DNA of 64,000 nt, taken from positions 142,910 through 206,909 of the forward strand of contig NZ_SORI01000004.1 of NCBI RefSeq assembly GCF_004366815.1, in the 5' to 3' direction. Source of the stretch: Aminivibrio pyruvatiphilus. GTDB lineage: Bacteria > Synergistota > Synergistia > Synergistales > Aminobacteriaceae. Each line of letters opens with the position of its first letter. The stretch's first letter is position 1. The translations under genes were made by a program, and so were the position numbers. This document shows positions 52,159-60,448 of the stretch, one piece after another. The notes under the pieces were generated by a model, which was given only the letters and a program-made list of their open reading frames with translations, was not told where the DNA came from and ran no database searches.

Positions 52159-52790
52159 TCAAGCAATTCCTCGAGGGTTACGACGCCGTACTTCAGCGCC
52201 AGGAGAAGGGCTTCAGTCTTGTTTTTCGCCCCCAGTTTGTCGTAGATGGAGGCAAGGTGGGTTTGTACGGTCCGCTCGCTGATAAACAGCCGGGCAGCGA
52301 CCTCCTTGCTCGACAGCCCCTTCGAGGCGAGTATGAGGACTTCTCTTTCCCTGGCCGAAAGGGCTTCTGGGGCGAACTCTCTTTCACCGACAGCGGAGGC
52401 CACTTCCGAGTCAAGGTAGAAGCCTCCCTTGGCAACGGTGGAAATGGCCCTGGAAATTTCTTCGGGCGTGGCGGTCTTGAGAATGAATCCCCGTGCTCCG
52501 GCCCTGAGCGATGCCAGAACATACTGCTGGGCGTCGTAGGAAGTGAGCATGACCACAGAAACCGGAAGGGACGACTCTTTCACCTTCCTGGCCACGGCGA
52601 CACCGTCTTCACCGGGCATGCGGATATCAAGAAGGGCCACGTCAGGCCGAAGCTCGTCGATCAGTCTCCATGCCTCGTGCCCGTCTTCCGCCTCTCCGAC
52701 CAGTTCGACTGAACTCTCCTGGGCCAGGTAGGCGGAAATCCCCGCCCTCGTCAAAGGGTGGTCATCGGCAAGTACAACACGTATGGGCAT
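52155..52790 (-). CDS. Response regulator, NarL/FixJ family
   Basis: A 211-residue response regulator. The receiver domain (1-120) has ADDH at 8-11, phospho-acceptor Asp55 in LLDIRMPG, Thr/Ser in VMLTSYD and Lys in ARGFILKTATPE. The C-terminal LuxR-type HTH (145-205) has LSAREREVLILASKGLSSKE and LFISERTVQTHLASIYDKL (given in part). It is the partner of the kinase encoded next. ATG 52790 is preceded by GGAAGGAG by nine bases; the ATG three codons upstream would sit on that site. Confidence 0.92.
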   Translation of the reverse strand: MPIRVVLADDHPLTRAGISAYLAQESSVELVGEAEDGHEAWRLIDELRPDVALLDIRMPGEDGVAVARKVKESSLPVSVVMLTSYDAQQYVLASLRAGARGFILKTATPEEISRAISTVAKGGFYLDSEVASAVGEREFAPEALSAREREVLILASKGLSSKEVAARLFISERTVQTHLASIYDKLGAKNKTEALLLALKYGVVTLEELLE

Positions 52791-52931
52791 CGTTTTCATC
52801 TCCTTCCATGCTTTTTCGTCCCCCTGGAGAAATAGCTGAAATCCGGTGTGTGATCATACCAGCCCCGGAGGGGCATCCGCATCGGCAAAGCCGCCTACCG
52901 CCAAGCCGGTGGAACGGCGTGAAACCAGTTT

Positions 52932-53510
52932 CTAGGCCTCGCTGCCGAGGCCGATTTCCGCCTCAACCTCCCTGAGGGCCAGGATGACCCACTCGATGAC
53001 GGTATCCAGGGGCATGGGTATCATTTCCGCTCCCTTGACGATGAGGTCCCGGTCCACACCCCTGGCAAAGGCCTTGTCCTTCCATTTTTTCTTCACCGAT
53101 TTGACTTCGAGGTCCATGACCGATCTGCTGGGCCGGACCAGGGCCGCGGTGATGACAAGTCCCGTCAGCTCGTCCACTGTGAAGAGCACTTTTTCCATGT
53201 CGCTTTCCGGCCTGACGTCGGAGCAGATGCTCCACCCGTGAGCGAGGACGGCCCTGGAGATCTCCTCCGGGTAACCTGCATCGGCAAGCCACCCGGCCCC
53301 TTCATGGGTATGCTTCTCCGGGTTCTCCTGGGTGATTTCCCAGTCAATATCGTGAAGCAGCCCTGCAAGTTTCCATTGTGCAACATCGCCTCCCATCCTG
53401 GAGGCAAAAAAACCCATGGTGGCTTCTACTGCGAGGGCATGCTTGATATGGCTGTCTTCCTTGTTGTATTTCCTCAGAAGTTCAAGAGCCTGGTTTCGTG
53501 AAATGTCCAT
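52932..53510 (-). CDS. HD domain-containing phosphohydrolase (192 aa)
   Basis: A small HD-superfamily protein. The metal-binding pattern begins with HIKHALAVEATMG (His), then LLHDIDWEIT (His-Asp) and HTHEGAG (His), then DELTGL (Asp). Residues 20-130 form the all-helical domain. The family includes phosphodiesterases and nucleotidases; this short form is widely annotated as an HDIG-type hydrolase of unknown substrate. ATG 53510 follows AGGAGG by seven bases. It lies 20 bases downstream of the dCMP deaminase gene on the same strand. Confidence 0.86.
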   Translation of the reverse strand: MDISRNQALELLRKYNKEDSHIKHALAVEATMGFFASRMGGDVAQWKLAGLLHDIDWEITQENPEKHTHEGAGWLADAGYPEEISRAVLAHGWSICSDVRPESDMEKVLFTVDELTGLVITAALVRPSRSVMDLEVKSVKKKWKDKAFARGVDRDLIVKGAEMIPMPLDTVIEWVILALREVEAEIGLGSEA

Positions 53511-53529
53511 CGTGTTTCCTCCTCGGAGT

Positions 53530-54039
53530 TTATTGTAACGCCGGTTGAAACAGCCCCTCGAGCAGGGGGGAAACCATGGAAAAAACGTTTTCCGGCAGTC
53601 TGTCCACCGTGACTGCCGCATCCGCTCTCATGGTCCTGGCCAGTTCGTCAGGGTAGGGGTGAACGTACACCACCCTCCGGATTCCGGCGTTGAGTATCGC
53701 TTTCGTGCAAAAGGAACAGGGTTCATGGGTGCAGTATATGGCCGCGCCAGCAGTGCTCGTTCCCACGGAGGCGGCCTGGGCGATGGCGTTCATTTCGGCA
53801 TGGGATCCCCGGCAGATTTCGTGCCGTTCCCCCGACGGTATTCCGAGTATCGTCCGGAGACAGCCGACTTCGCCGCAGTGGGGCAACCCCTTGGGGGCAC
53901 CGTTGTATCCCGTGCTGATAATATGGTTGTCCCTCACGATCACGGCACCCACGCGCCTCCGCAGGCACGTGCTTCTCGAGGCCGCCACCCCGGCTATCAT
54001 CATGAAGTAAAGATCCCATTCCGGCCGCTGAATAGTCAT
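53530..54039 (-). CDS. dCMP deaminase (ComEB family)
   Basis: A 169-residue zinc-dependent deoxycytidylate deaminase that makes dUMP for thymidylate synthesis. The catalytic HAE motif is HAEMNAIAQ and the zinc cysteines are in CTHEPCSFC. STGYNGAPKGLPHC is the substrate-loop segment typical of ComEB. The extra Cys/His residues (HCGEVGC, and HEICRGSH) form a second metal site in family members. Start at 54039. A TATAAT-like -10 lies on the minus strand at 54070-54075. Confidence 0.94.
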   Translation of the reverse strand: MTIQRPEWDLYFMMIAGVAASRSTCLRRRVGAVIVRDNHIISTGYNGAPKGLPHCGEVGCLRTILGIPSGERHEICRGSHAEMNAIAQAASVGTSTAGAAIYCTHEPCSFCTKAILNAGIRRVVYVHPYPDELARTMRADAAVTVDRLPENVFSMVSPLLEGLFQPALQ

Positions 54040-54200
54040 GTCTCATCCTCCGTTTTTCCATCGATTCCGATTATAGCACCCGGAAAAGCTCTTTCTCTCC
54101 AACTCTCCCGGGCATGTGGAGATTCTCACCGCTATAATGGTATGATACTGAAGCTTATTCCATTACCCGGACGTATATTCCCGGGCAAAAAGGAGCCCCT

Positions 54201-55439
54201 ATGCTTTTTTTCCGTGACGCTGACCGAAAAGTCCTCTCCTGGTGCTCCTACGACGTGGGCAACTCAGCCTTCGCAACCACCATTATGGCTGCAGTCTACC
54301 CGGTATATTTCAAGGAGGTGGCCGCCTTCGGGCTGGCCACGAACATTTCAACCGCCTACTGGGCATATGCTTCGGCCGTTTCCCTCTTTCTGAGCGCCTT
54401 TTTCGCCCCTATCCTCGGAGCGGCGGCCGACGTAAAGGGGTCGAAAAAGAGAATGCTCTTCCTCTTCACCCTGCTCGGCGTTCTCTCATCGGGATGCATG
54501 GCCTTCATCGGACCCGGAGACTGGAAGCTGGCCCTTTTTCTCATGATGGGCGGGACCATCGGTTTTTCAGCCTCCATGATATTCTATGATGCCCTTCTTC
54601 CTTCCCTCGTTCCAGCACACAGGATAGACACCGTTTCTTCCCAGGGGTACGCCCTCGGCTATCTCGGAGGCGGTATTCTCCTCGCGGCAAACCTTCTCTT
54701 TATCCGGTTTCTTCCGGGAACCGCAGGGGCACGGCTTTCCTTTCTCTCCGTCGCCCTGTGGTGGGCACTTTTTTCCGTCCCGGTCTTTCTTTTCGTGGAC
54801 GAACCGCCTCCTTCTCCGGAAGGAAAGCATCTTTCGGGGGCGGCCCTTTTCCTGAAGGGACTGGAAAGACTGAGGACGACTTTCAGGGAAATCAGGAACT
54901 ACAGGAACCTTTTTGTTTTCCTCCTGGCATTCTGGCTTTACAACGACGGCATAGGGACCATCATCCGAATGGCTGCAATCTACGGAGCCACCCTGGGTAT
55001 TCCCATGTCCCACCTGGTGGGCGCGCTTCTGGTCACCCAGTTCGTGGGTATTCCCTTCTCCCTCGCCTTCGGCGTTCTGGCCTCGAAAATCGGCAGTAAA
55101 AGATCGATCCTCGCCGGGCTTTGCTTTTACCTCTGCATTACCTTCGCAGGCATTTTCGTCCGGGAAATATGGCATTTCTGGGCCCTTGCCATTGCGGTGG
55201 GAATGGTTCAGGGCGGCACCCAGGCAATCAGCCGGAGCTTTTTCGCTTCAATGATACCTCCGGGAAGAACAGCCGAGTTTTTTGGTTTCTACGACATTTC
55301 GAGCAAATTTTCCGGCATATTCGGACCGGCAGTATTTGGTTTCATCACCCAGGTAACGGGCTCCAGCAGACTGGCCATCGCCGTTCTTTCCTACACTTTT
55401 ATTCTCGGCATCGTCATCCTCAGGAAAGTGAGGGGCTGA
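54201..55439 (+). CDS. MFS transporter, UMF1/Atg22-like family
   Basis: A 412-residue major facilitator protein with 12 membrane helices. It starts SYDVGNSAFATTIMAAVYPVYF after LSWC, as in UMF1 (Atg22-like) proteins, and has the cytoplasmic motif AADVKGSKKRML between helices 2 and 3. These bacterial members are inferred to export amino acids or related compounds; the yeast Atg22 is a vacuolar amino-acid effluxer. A TATAAT-like -10 at 54133-54138 precedes it. It is followed by the deacetylase gene after 5 bases. Confidence 0.88.
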   Translation: MLFFRDADRKVLSWCSYDVGNSAFATTIMAAVYPVYFKEVAAFGLATNISTAYWAYASAVSLFLSAFFAPILGAAADVKGSKKRMLFLFTLLGVLSSGCMAFIGPGDWKLALFLMMGGTIGFSASMIFYDALLPSLVPAHRIDTVSSQGYALGYLGGGILLAANLLFIRFLPGTAGARLSFLSVALWWALFSVPVFLFVDEPPPSPEGKHLSGAALFLKGLERLRTTFREIRNYRNLFVFLLAFWLYNDGIGTIIRMAAIYGATLGIPMSHLVGALLVTQFVGIPFSLAFGVLASKIGSKRSILAGLCFYLCITFAGIFVREIWHFWALAIAVGMVQGGTQAISRSFFASMIPPGRTAEFFGFYDISSKFSGIFGPAVFGFITQVTGSSRLAIAVLSYTFILGIVILRKVRG

Positions 55440-55444
55440 TATCC

Positions 55445-56173
55445 TTGGCATTCCTCCGCAGCCTGGCGCTGCTTCTTCTTTATGCGGTTCTGATTTTTGC
55501 CGGTCCGCCCCGGCTCGAAGGAGCGACAGTGCTCGCCTCCGGAAGCAGCCTTGTCAGGACCGTGGCCATAACCTTTGACGACGGCCCCCACGATAAGCTC
55601 ACACCGCCGCTGCTGGACATGCTCGATACCCTCGGCGTGAAAGCAAGCTTTTTTCTTGTGGGCTCCATGGCGGAAAAAAATCCCCGGCTCGTTCGGGAAA
55701 TCCGCTCAAGGGGACATACCGTGGCAAATCATTCCCATACCCACAGGAGCTGCCTTTCGCTTTCGACAGAAGAGCTCGAGGAGGAACTCCGGAAATGTTC
55801 GGCCGTTCTCGAAGGCATCACTTCAGTTCCGGTACGGTTTTTTCGTCCTCCGGGAGGAAAATATGACAGGAAGACGGTGGAAAGGGTCAGGAAGAACGGC
55901 ATGAAACTGGTACTCTGGGACATTAACAGCCGCGACTACACCGGAGTCTCTCCTTCATTCATAACAAACAGGACGGTCCGGAGGGCGGTACCGGGGTCCA
56001 TCCTGCTCTTTCACTCGGGAGTAAAGGCGACCATCGATGCTTTGCCCGAAATAATCGGCCGTCTCAGGAAGAATGGATTTGAATTCGTGACGCTGGACGA
56101 AATGTTTTCCGCCTACATGGCAAATGCACCATTTCTCCTGACTGCAGAGGAAAGCACGTTCATTATCATGTGA
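55445..56173 (+). CDS. Polysaccharide deacetylase (NodB family), exported
   Basis: A 242-residue carbohydrate esterase family 4 enzyme. The signal sequence begins AFLRSLALLLLYAVLIFAG. The NodB domain has motif 1 TFDDGPHD (catalytic base and metal Asp), motif 2 HSHTHRSCLS (metal His pair), motif 3 RFFRPPGGKYD, motif 4 WDINSRDY and motif 5 ILLFHSG. It should deacetylate peptidoglycan or another N-acetylglucosamine polymer. Start is a TTG at 55445, five bases after the MFS stop, with GAGGGG upstream; no ATG precedes the signal sequence in frame without running into the MFS gene. Confidence 0.87.
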   Translation: MAFLRSLALLLLYAVLIFAGPPRLEGATVLASGSSLVRTVAITFDDGPHDKLTPPLLDMLDTLGVKASFFLVGSMAEKNPRLVREIRSRGHTVANHSHTHRSCLSLSTEELEEELRKCSAVLEGITSVPVRFFRPPGGKYDRKTVERVRKNGMKLVLWDINSRDYTGVSPSFITNRTVRRAVPGSILLFHSGVKATIDALPEIIGRLRKNGFEFVTLDEMFSAYMANAPFLLTAEESTFIIM

Positions 56174-56186
56174 GGGAGATGATTTC

Positions 56187-57212
56187 GTGGCTGAGTTTCT
56201 GGTTATTTCAACGGGAGGCACAATCGCATCGCGACCGGGAACGCACGGGCTGACGCCATCTCTTCCGGGAGAGGAGCTTCTCTCGGGCGTCAGGGGCCTG
56301 GAGCTTTTCGGCCGCGTCACGGTTCTGGATTTACTCTCCAAGGACAGTTCAAACATGTCGCCGGAGGACTGGAAGATGATGGCGGCCTGTCTCAGGGCCG
56401 AGGAAAGAGAATATGACGGATTTCTCATTCTTCACGGCACGGACACCATGGCCTATTCCGCTTCGGCCCTCTCCTTCTTTCTGCCCGGCTTTTCAAAACC
56501 GGTCGTCATAACGGGATCCATGCTCCCCATGGGTGATCCTGATTCCGACGCTGAAAGCAATATCCTTGAGGGTTTCACCTTTCTCCGTGCCCTGGCGGAA
56601 CAGGGGAGAAAAGGCATTTCCATTGCTTTCCACGGCCACCTCATCCACGGCCCCCGGTCGCAGAAGATCCTGAGCCATGACTCAACCGCTTTTTCAAGCA
56701 TAAATTATCATGAATTGGGCTGCATTCTGTCGGGAAAGGCGATTCTGGGGAAAGAACCCTTCCTCGCGGAAACCTACCCCGTGGACGTTTCATCTCTCTC
56801 CGTGGAAAACTCCATTTTCCTCGTCACCCTGTTTCCCGGTTTCAGGGCGAGGTACCTGGAGCACCTGACGGACGCCGAACCGCGGGCCATCGTCCTGGAA
56901 GCCCTGGGTCTGGGAGGTGTCCCCTACCTGGGTGAAAATCTCCTCCCGCCCATTGCCAGGTGCAGGGAGAAAAACATTCCAGTGATCATTACAACCCAGT
57001 GTGTCTACGGAGGTGTGGACCTGAGCGTCTACGAGGTGGGAAGAAAAACACTGGAACTGGGCGCAATCTCGGGGAAAGACATGACCCGGGAGGCAATCAT
57101 AGCGAAACTCATGATTACCCTCCCCGCGGCAGGGCCTGACCAGTTGGAAGCCCTCCTTCACGAAAACTTCTGCGACGAGATTACCCCCGGAGAAGCCCCG
57201 GCTCAGGGGTAG
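56187..57212 (+). CDS. L-asparaginase
   Basis: A 341-residue type I-like asparaginase, hydrolysing asparagine to aspartate and ammonia. Both catalytic threonines are visible: ISTGGTIAS near the N-terminus (Thr12) and LHGTDTMAYSA (Thr near residue 91, Asp beside it). Also seen are the ITGSMLPM segment and the late VIITTQCVYGGVDL. No signal peptide, so it is cytoplasmic. It starts at GTG with GAGGGAG upstream, last gene in the plus-strand run from 54201, and overlaps the convergent TPR gene by ten bases. It supports an amino-acid-based life style. Confidence 0.9.
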   Translation: MAEFLVISTGGTIASRPGTHGLTPSLPGEELLSGVRGLELFGRVTVLDLLSKDSSNMSPEDWKMMAACLRAEEREYDGFLILHGTDTMAYSASALSFFLPGFSKPVVITGSMLPMGDPDSDAESNILEGFTFLRALAEQGRKGISIAFHGHLIHGPRSQKILSHDSTAFSSINYHELGCILSGKAILGKEPFLAETYPVDVSSLSVENSIFLVTLFPGFRARYLEHLTDAEPRAIVLEALGLGGVPYLGENLLPPIARCREKNIPVIITTQCVYGGVDLSVYEVGRKTLELGAISGKDMTREAIIAKLMITLPAAGPDQLEALLHENFCDEITPGEAPAQG

Positions 57213-57874
57213 ATCTTCCTGAAGAGAAGGGATGCCGTATCCCGGTCCAGTTCAAGGAGTTTTTCGTATTGGGCCAGGGCCGAGGTGCGGTCTCCCAGCT
57301 CGATGAAACAGAGTCCGAGGTCGTACAGTATGGCCACTGAATCACTCCTGAAAACAAGCCCCTGCCTGAGAACCTCCACGGCCTCCTCGAAACGGCCGGA
57401 AATTCTGTATGCCCTTCCCAGGGCACCGTATCCTTCCGCAGTTTTTGGAGCCTCCCGGATAGCCGCCATGGCAGAAGCGAAGGACTCATCCCACCGCTCG
57501 AGCCGGGCAAGACTTTCGCTGTTACCTGCGAGCGCTTCAAGTGACCGGGGTTCGACGGCAAGATACATTTCGTACAGCCTGACCGCTTGCCCGTGGTCTC
57601 CCATCACACGGGAGGCATGGGCAAGCTCAAGGACTGCGGGAGGAAATCCGGGCATCAGGACCAGGGCCTGCCGCGCCGCGGAGAAAGCTTTGCCCGGCTC
57701 CCTGTTGAGGTTGTAAGCCTTGGCGAGTTCGGCCTGGGCAACGGCATCCTCAGGAGCTTCCGATGCCTTCAGCAGGGCTTCCCTGAGCCCTCCCGAGGCA
57801 GCCCTGCCGCCGAACAATCCGGAGGCCAACAGGAAAAAAAGAAAACACCACGCCGCTGCATCCCGCTTTCTCAC
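57203..57874 (-). CDS. TPR repeat exported protein (223 aa)
   Basis: An N-terminal signal sequence (RKRD then AAAWCFLFFLLASGLFGG) leads a row of tetratricopeptide repeats covering almost the whole mature protein (about five units, e.g. EGYGALGRAYRISGRFEEAV and ILYDLGLCFIELGDRTSAL). It likely acts as a protein-docking scaffold in the periplasm. I chose the GTG at 57874 because it overlaps the stop of the upstream gene (GTGA), and the product then begins with a normal signal. A GTG at 57901 is an alternative. Confidence 0.78.
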   Translation of the reverse strand: MRKRDAAAWCFLFFLLASGLFGGRAASGGLREALLKASEAPEDAVAQAELAKAYNLNREPGKAFSAARQALVLMPGFPPAVLELAHASRVMGDHGQAVRLYEMYLAVEPRSLEALAGNSESLARLERWDESFASAMAAIREAPKTAEGYGALGRAYRISGRFEEAVEVLRQGLVFRSDSVAILYDLGLCFIELGDRTSALAQYEKLLELDRDTASLLFRKIYP

Positions 57875-58743
57875 TCTCCCCTTCGTTCCTTTTCCCTCCA
57901 CAGTTCATCACCTTCCAGGCACGTATTGACGAACGCTTTCGCGTCCATCTCCCTGCGAATCCCGAACCGGGTGAGCACAAAATCATACTTCACCGGGTCC
58001 TCCGGAAGAAACAGTCTGAAAAGGCCTGTCACCTCAAGGGCCGTTTTCAGGTCGGGACTTTTCCGTTTCGTCAGTCCGAGGCACGAGCACATCCTGAACA
58101 TGTGAACATCCATGGGGAAAACCAGGTTCTCCGGCCCGAGAATCTTCCAGCCCCCGGGATCGACTCCGTCTGACCGGACCATCCACTTGAGGAACAGGAA
58201 CAGCCTTTTGCATGCGCTCCCGTCATCGGGCGAAGGGAGAAGGAAACTCTTCCCGAGACCGCCCGCCCCCCGGATTCCCCCGGAGAACAGGGCGGCAGCT
58301 CCAAGAAAATCCCCGCTCCGGCGGAGGCAGTCTTCAAAGTAAGTTTCGAGACGGCCGAACTCCCTGAGTACCTCCCCGATTCCCGCAAGAAACGAGGCCA
58401 TTTCATCTCCGGATGTGAACCTGTGACGGAACCCTCCGAGGAGGCGGGAAAGCTCACCGGCTGATGTTTCCATAAGGAATGACCTGGGAGAAGCCCCCAT
58501 GACCGAGAGCAGCCTGTCTGCGTTCCTGAGGATCTGGCCGACTCTTCCGTAGGCAATGGACGATACGGCAAGGGCCACAACTTCCCGTTCCTCGACCGTG
58601 TCAAACAGGTAGAGCTTTTCCAGAGGGTCCGGGGAAATGAACTCCCGGCGGTTCAGCCTGCTGTATGCGTCCTCGAAGCGGGGGAGAAAACCGGCAAGGT
58701 TCTGCGCTTCTTCGGACAGAATATCGTTGTTCGGCGGTCTCAC
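57871..58743 (-). CDS. TIGR02757 (DUF2400) family protein
   Basis: A 290-residue protein of the TIGR02757 family, of unknown function. Family marks are DPLEKLYLFDTVEEREVVALAVSSIAYG (in part: VALAVSSIAYGRVGQI), the helical region with FRHRFTSGDEM, and the LFLFLKWMVRSDGVDPGGW segment followed by FPMDVHMFRMCSCLGLT and KYDFVLTRFGI. The HhH-like GxxDxH pattern (PMDVHM) resembles DNA-glycosylase folds, an idea only. It is co-transcribed with the TPR gene (4-base overlap). Confidence 0.86.
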   Translation of the reverse strand: MRPPNNDILSEEAQNLAGFLPRFEDAYSRLNRREFISPDPLEKLYLFDTVEEREVVALAVSSIAYGRVGQILRNADRLLSVMGASPRSFLMETSAGELSRLLGGFRHRFTSGDEMASFLAGIGEVLREFGRLETYFEDCLRRSGDFLGAAALFSGGIRGAGGLGKSFLLPSPDDGSACKRLFLFLKWMVRSDGVDPGGWKILGPENLVFPMDVHMFRMCSCLGLTKRKSPDLKTALEVTGLFRLFLPEDPVKYDFVLTRFGIRREMDAKAFVNTCLEGDELWREKERRGE

Positions 58744-58772
58744 CTTCCTTCAACTCCCGGAAAAAGAAGACG

Positions 58773-59300
58773 TTACTTCACCTGGTTAAAGACTGCGGAG
58801 GGAGCGTTCGCCGGTGATTTTCCCTTTTTCACCCTGTGATAGTTGGCATAGGTGAGAGGCGTTCCTTCCTTCAGCAGCTGGGCCTTCTCCACCCGGCCGA
58901 CGATCAGCTTGTGGGTGAAGACATCCTGCACTGAAAGCACACTGAGTTCAATGCCTGCGAGGGTGTATTCCGTCACGAGGGGAAGGCCGCTCTCCCCGAT
59001 TTCATAGGTGCATTCGCCGAACTTGTCGAACTCACGGCCACAGCGGAATCCGAACAGCCCAATGAATTTGAGCGGCACGGCATCTTCGAGGACGGAAATG
59101 GAAAACCTGCCGCTTTTTTCCACGAGCTCCGTGGTGTAATTGTCCCTGTGCAGGCACGCGGCCATACAAATGGGGTCAGCGGTCAGCTGCATGAGGGCGT
59201 TGATGATCTGGCCGTTCTTTTTTTCTTCATAGCTTGTGCTGAGGATGTACACTCCGTAATTCAAAGTAAACAGGGCTCTCGGGTCAATCTGAGCGTCCAT
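58773..59300 (-). CDS. Flavin reductase-like domain protein
   Basis: A 175-residue FMN-binding split-barrel protein of the flavin reductase/flavoredoxin group. It opens with LFTLNYGVYILSTSYEEKKNGQ, where the YGVYILST strand and the Asn-containing INALMQLTADPICMA segment bind FMN, and ends with HRVKKGKSPANAPSAVF. It probably carries electrons between NAD(P)H or rubredoxin-like partners and an acceptor. It stands alone between terminator-like hairpin 59319-59351 and the TIGR02757 gene (29 bases). Confidence 0.85.
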   Translation of the reverse strand: MDAQIDPRALFTLNYGVYILSTSYEEKKNGQIINALMQLTADPICMAACLHRDNYTTELVEKSGRFSISVLEDAVPLKFIGLFGFRCGREFDKFGECTYEIGESGLPLVTEYTLAGIELSVLSVQDVFTHKLIVGRVEKAQLLKEGTPLTYANYHRVKKGKSPANAPSAVFNQVK

Positions 59301-59318
59301 GGTTGTCCTCCCTTGAAT

Positions 59319-59351
59319 AAAAAATGAGCAGGAACACGAGGCTCCTGCTCA
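59319..59351 (-). terminator. Terminator of the ferritin/desulfoferrodoxin operon
   Basis: On the minus strand TGAGCAGGA pairs with TCCTGCTCA (9 bp, 9-base loop), followed by six Ts. It lies 44 bases after the ferritin stop. Confidence 0.88.
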
Positions 59352-59394
59352 ATGATACACCAGACCCGCATTGTGAGGATAGTCCGGAGAGCGA

Positions 59395-59889
59395 CTAGTC
59401 CGCTTCTCTTCCCCCAAGCTCCTTGTCAAGCATGTACATGCCGTGCCTGCCTTCTCCTATCATCTCCAGCTTTTTCACGATCTCGTCGGCATGAGCCTCT
59501 TCCTCGACCTGTTCGCTGACGAACCACTGGAGAAAGACCTGGCTTGCATAGTCCTTTTCGGCCACAGCAAGATCCATGAGGTCGTTGATCCGCCTGGTGA
59601 CATACCGCTCATGCTCATAGGCTCCCTTGAAGACTTCAAGAGCGGAAGCCCATTCCTCCTGGGGACATTCTATGGCCTTATATTTAACCCGTCCGCCCCG
59701 CTCGACGATATAGGAGGAGAATTTCATTGCATGTTCCACTTCTTCCTCTGCCTGGACTTTCATCCAGTGGGCCATGCCGTTCAGGTCCACCGAGTTCAGA
59801 TATGCAGACATGGAGAGATAAATATAGGCAGAATACAGTTCAGCGTTGATCTGGTCGTTGAATGCGTCTTCAATCTTTTTACTGATCAT
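59395..59889 (-). CDS. Ferritin (non-heme)
   Basis: A 164-residue four-helix ferritin storing iron. Seen are NDQINAELYSAYIYLSM with the first diiron Glu, the EEEVEHAMKF helix (Glu, Glu-x-x-His) and QWFVSEQVEEEAHADEI with the later ligands. The product has the size of bacterial FtnA. Chosen start ATG 59889; a GTG/ATG at 59910 would add seven residues. It lies two bases after the desulfoferrodoxin stop, so iron storage and superoxide removal are expressed together, a common anaerobe defence unit. Confidence 0.93.
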   Translation of the reverse strand: MISKKIEDAFNDQINAELYSAYIYLSMSAYLNSVDLNGMAHWMKVQAEEEVEHAMKFSSYIVERGGRVKYKAIECPQEEWASALEVFKGAYEHERYVTRRINDLMDLAVAEKDYASQVFLQWFVSEQVEEEAHADEIVKKLEMIGEGRHGMYMLDKELGGREAD

Positions 59890-59891
59890 TT

Positions 59892-60254
59892 TTAGAGATC
59901 CACCTTCCATAACCCGTGAATATTGCAGTACTCCCTGCTCTTCTTGGGAGCAAAGGCGCCGAAGACAGCTTCGGCAGGCTCACCCGGATTCAGGAATTTC
60001 CTGCAGATCCTGTCTCCGTCCATGATCTCGATGAACTCGATGTAATGTTCGTTCGTCATGGGGTGAGGAACGCTGCCCACCTTGACCTTGTTGCCTTCAA
60101 CAACCGGAACATGCTTCTCGGTGGCCGAATCGGCGGTTTTTTCCTCGAGGAGCTTCATTGGCTGCCCGCAGCACACAAGGTCTCCCCCTCCTACGTGAAG
60201 GAGTTCAACAACATTGCCGCACAGGTCGCATTTAAAAACATCCAGCTTCTTCAT
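59892..60254 (-). CDS. dfx: Desulfoferrodoxin (superoxide reductase)
   Basis: A 120-residue 2Fe-type superoxide reductase that reduces superoxide without making oxygen. The N-terminal desulforedoxin-like domain has the rubredoxin-type site FKCDLCG ... LVCCGQPM (four Cys). The catalytic centre II is formed by His in EKHVPVVEG, the VPHPMTNEHYIEFIEI block, and the closing CNIHGLWK (Cys and His ligands). AGGAGG lies ten bases before the ATG at 60254. A TATAAT at 60309-60314 (minus strand) is a likely -10. It heads the operon with ferritin. Confidence 0.95.
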   Translation of the reverse strand: MKKLDVFKCDLCGNVVELLHVGGGDLVCCGQPMKLLEEKTADSATEKHVPVVEGNKVKVGSVPHPMTNEHYIEFIEIMDGDRICRKFLNPGEPAEAVFGAFAPKKSREYCNIHGLWKVDL

Positions 60255-60398
60255 CCCGTACTTTCCTCCTTTTGGCATGAAATGACGTTGTTATTTGTAA
60301 ACGGATTCATTATAGCATTTATTTGTTCTTTTCCCAGAGAGGTCGTCAGGATATTCCCTTCAGCGCGGCAGACTGCCTTCATTCAATAGATCAGCTCG

Positions 60399-60414
60399 CC
60401 GATACATATATCGG
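60399..60414. promoter_or_regulatory. Inverted repeat between dfx and the exported-protein operon
   Basis: CCGATA-cata-TATCGG, a perfect 6-bp inverted repeat, lies 35 bases before the plus-strand start at 60449. It may be a regulator site; no further evidence. Confidence 0.35.
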
Positions 60415-60448
60415 ATATCGTGCCAAGTTCTTTGTGGAGGCTGAACCC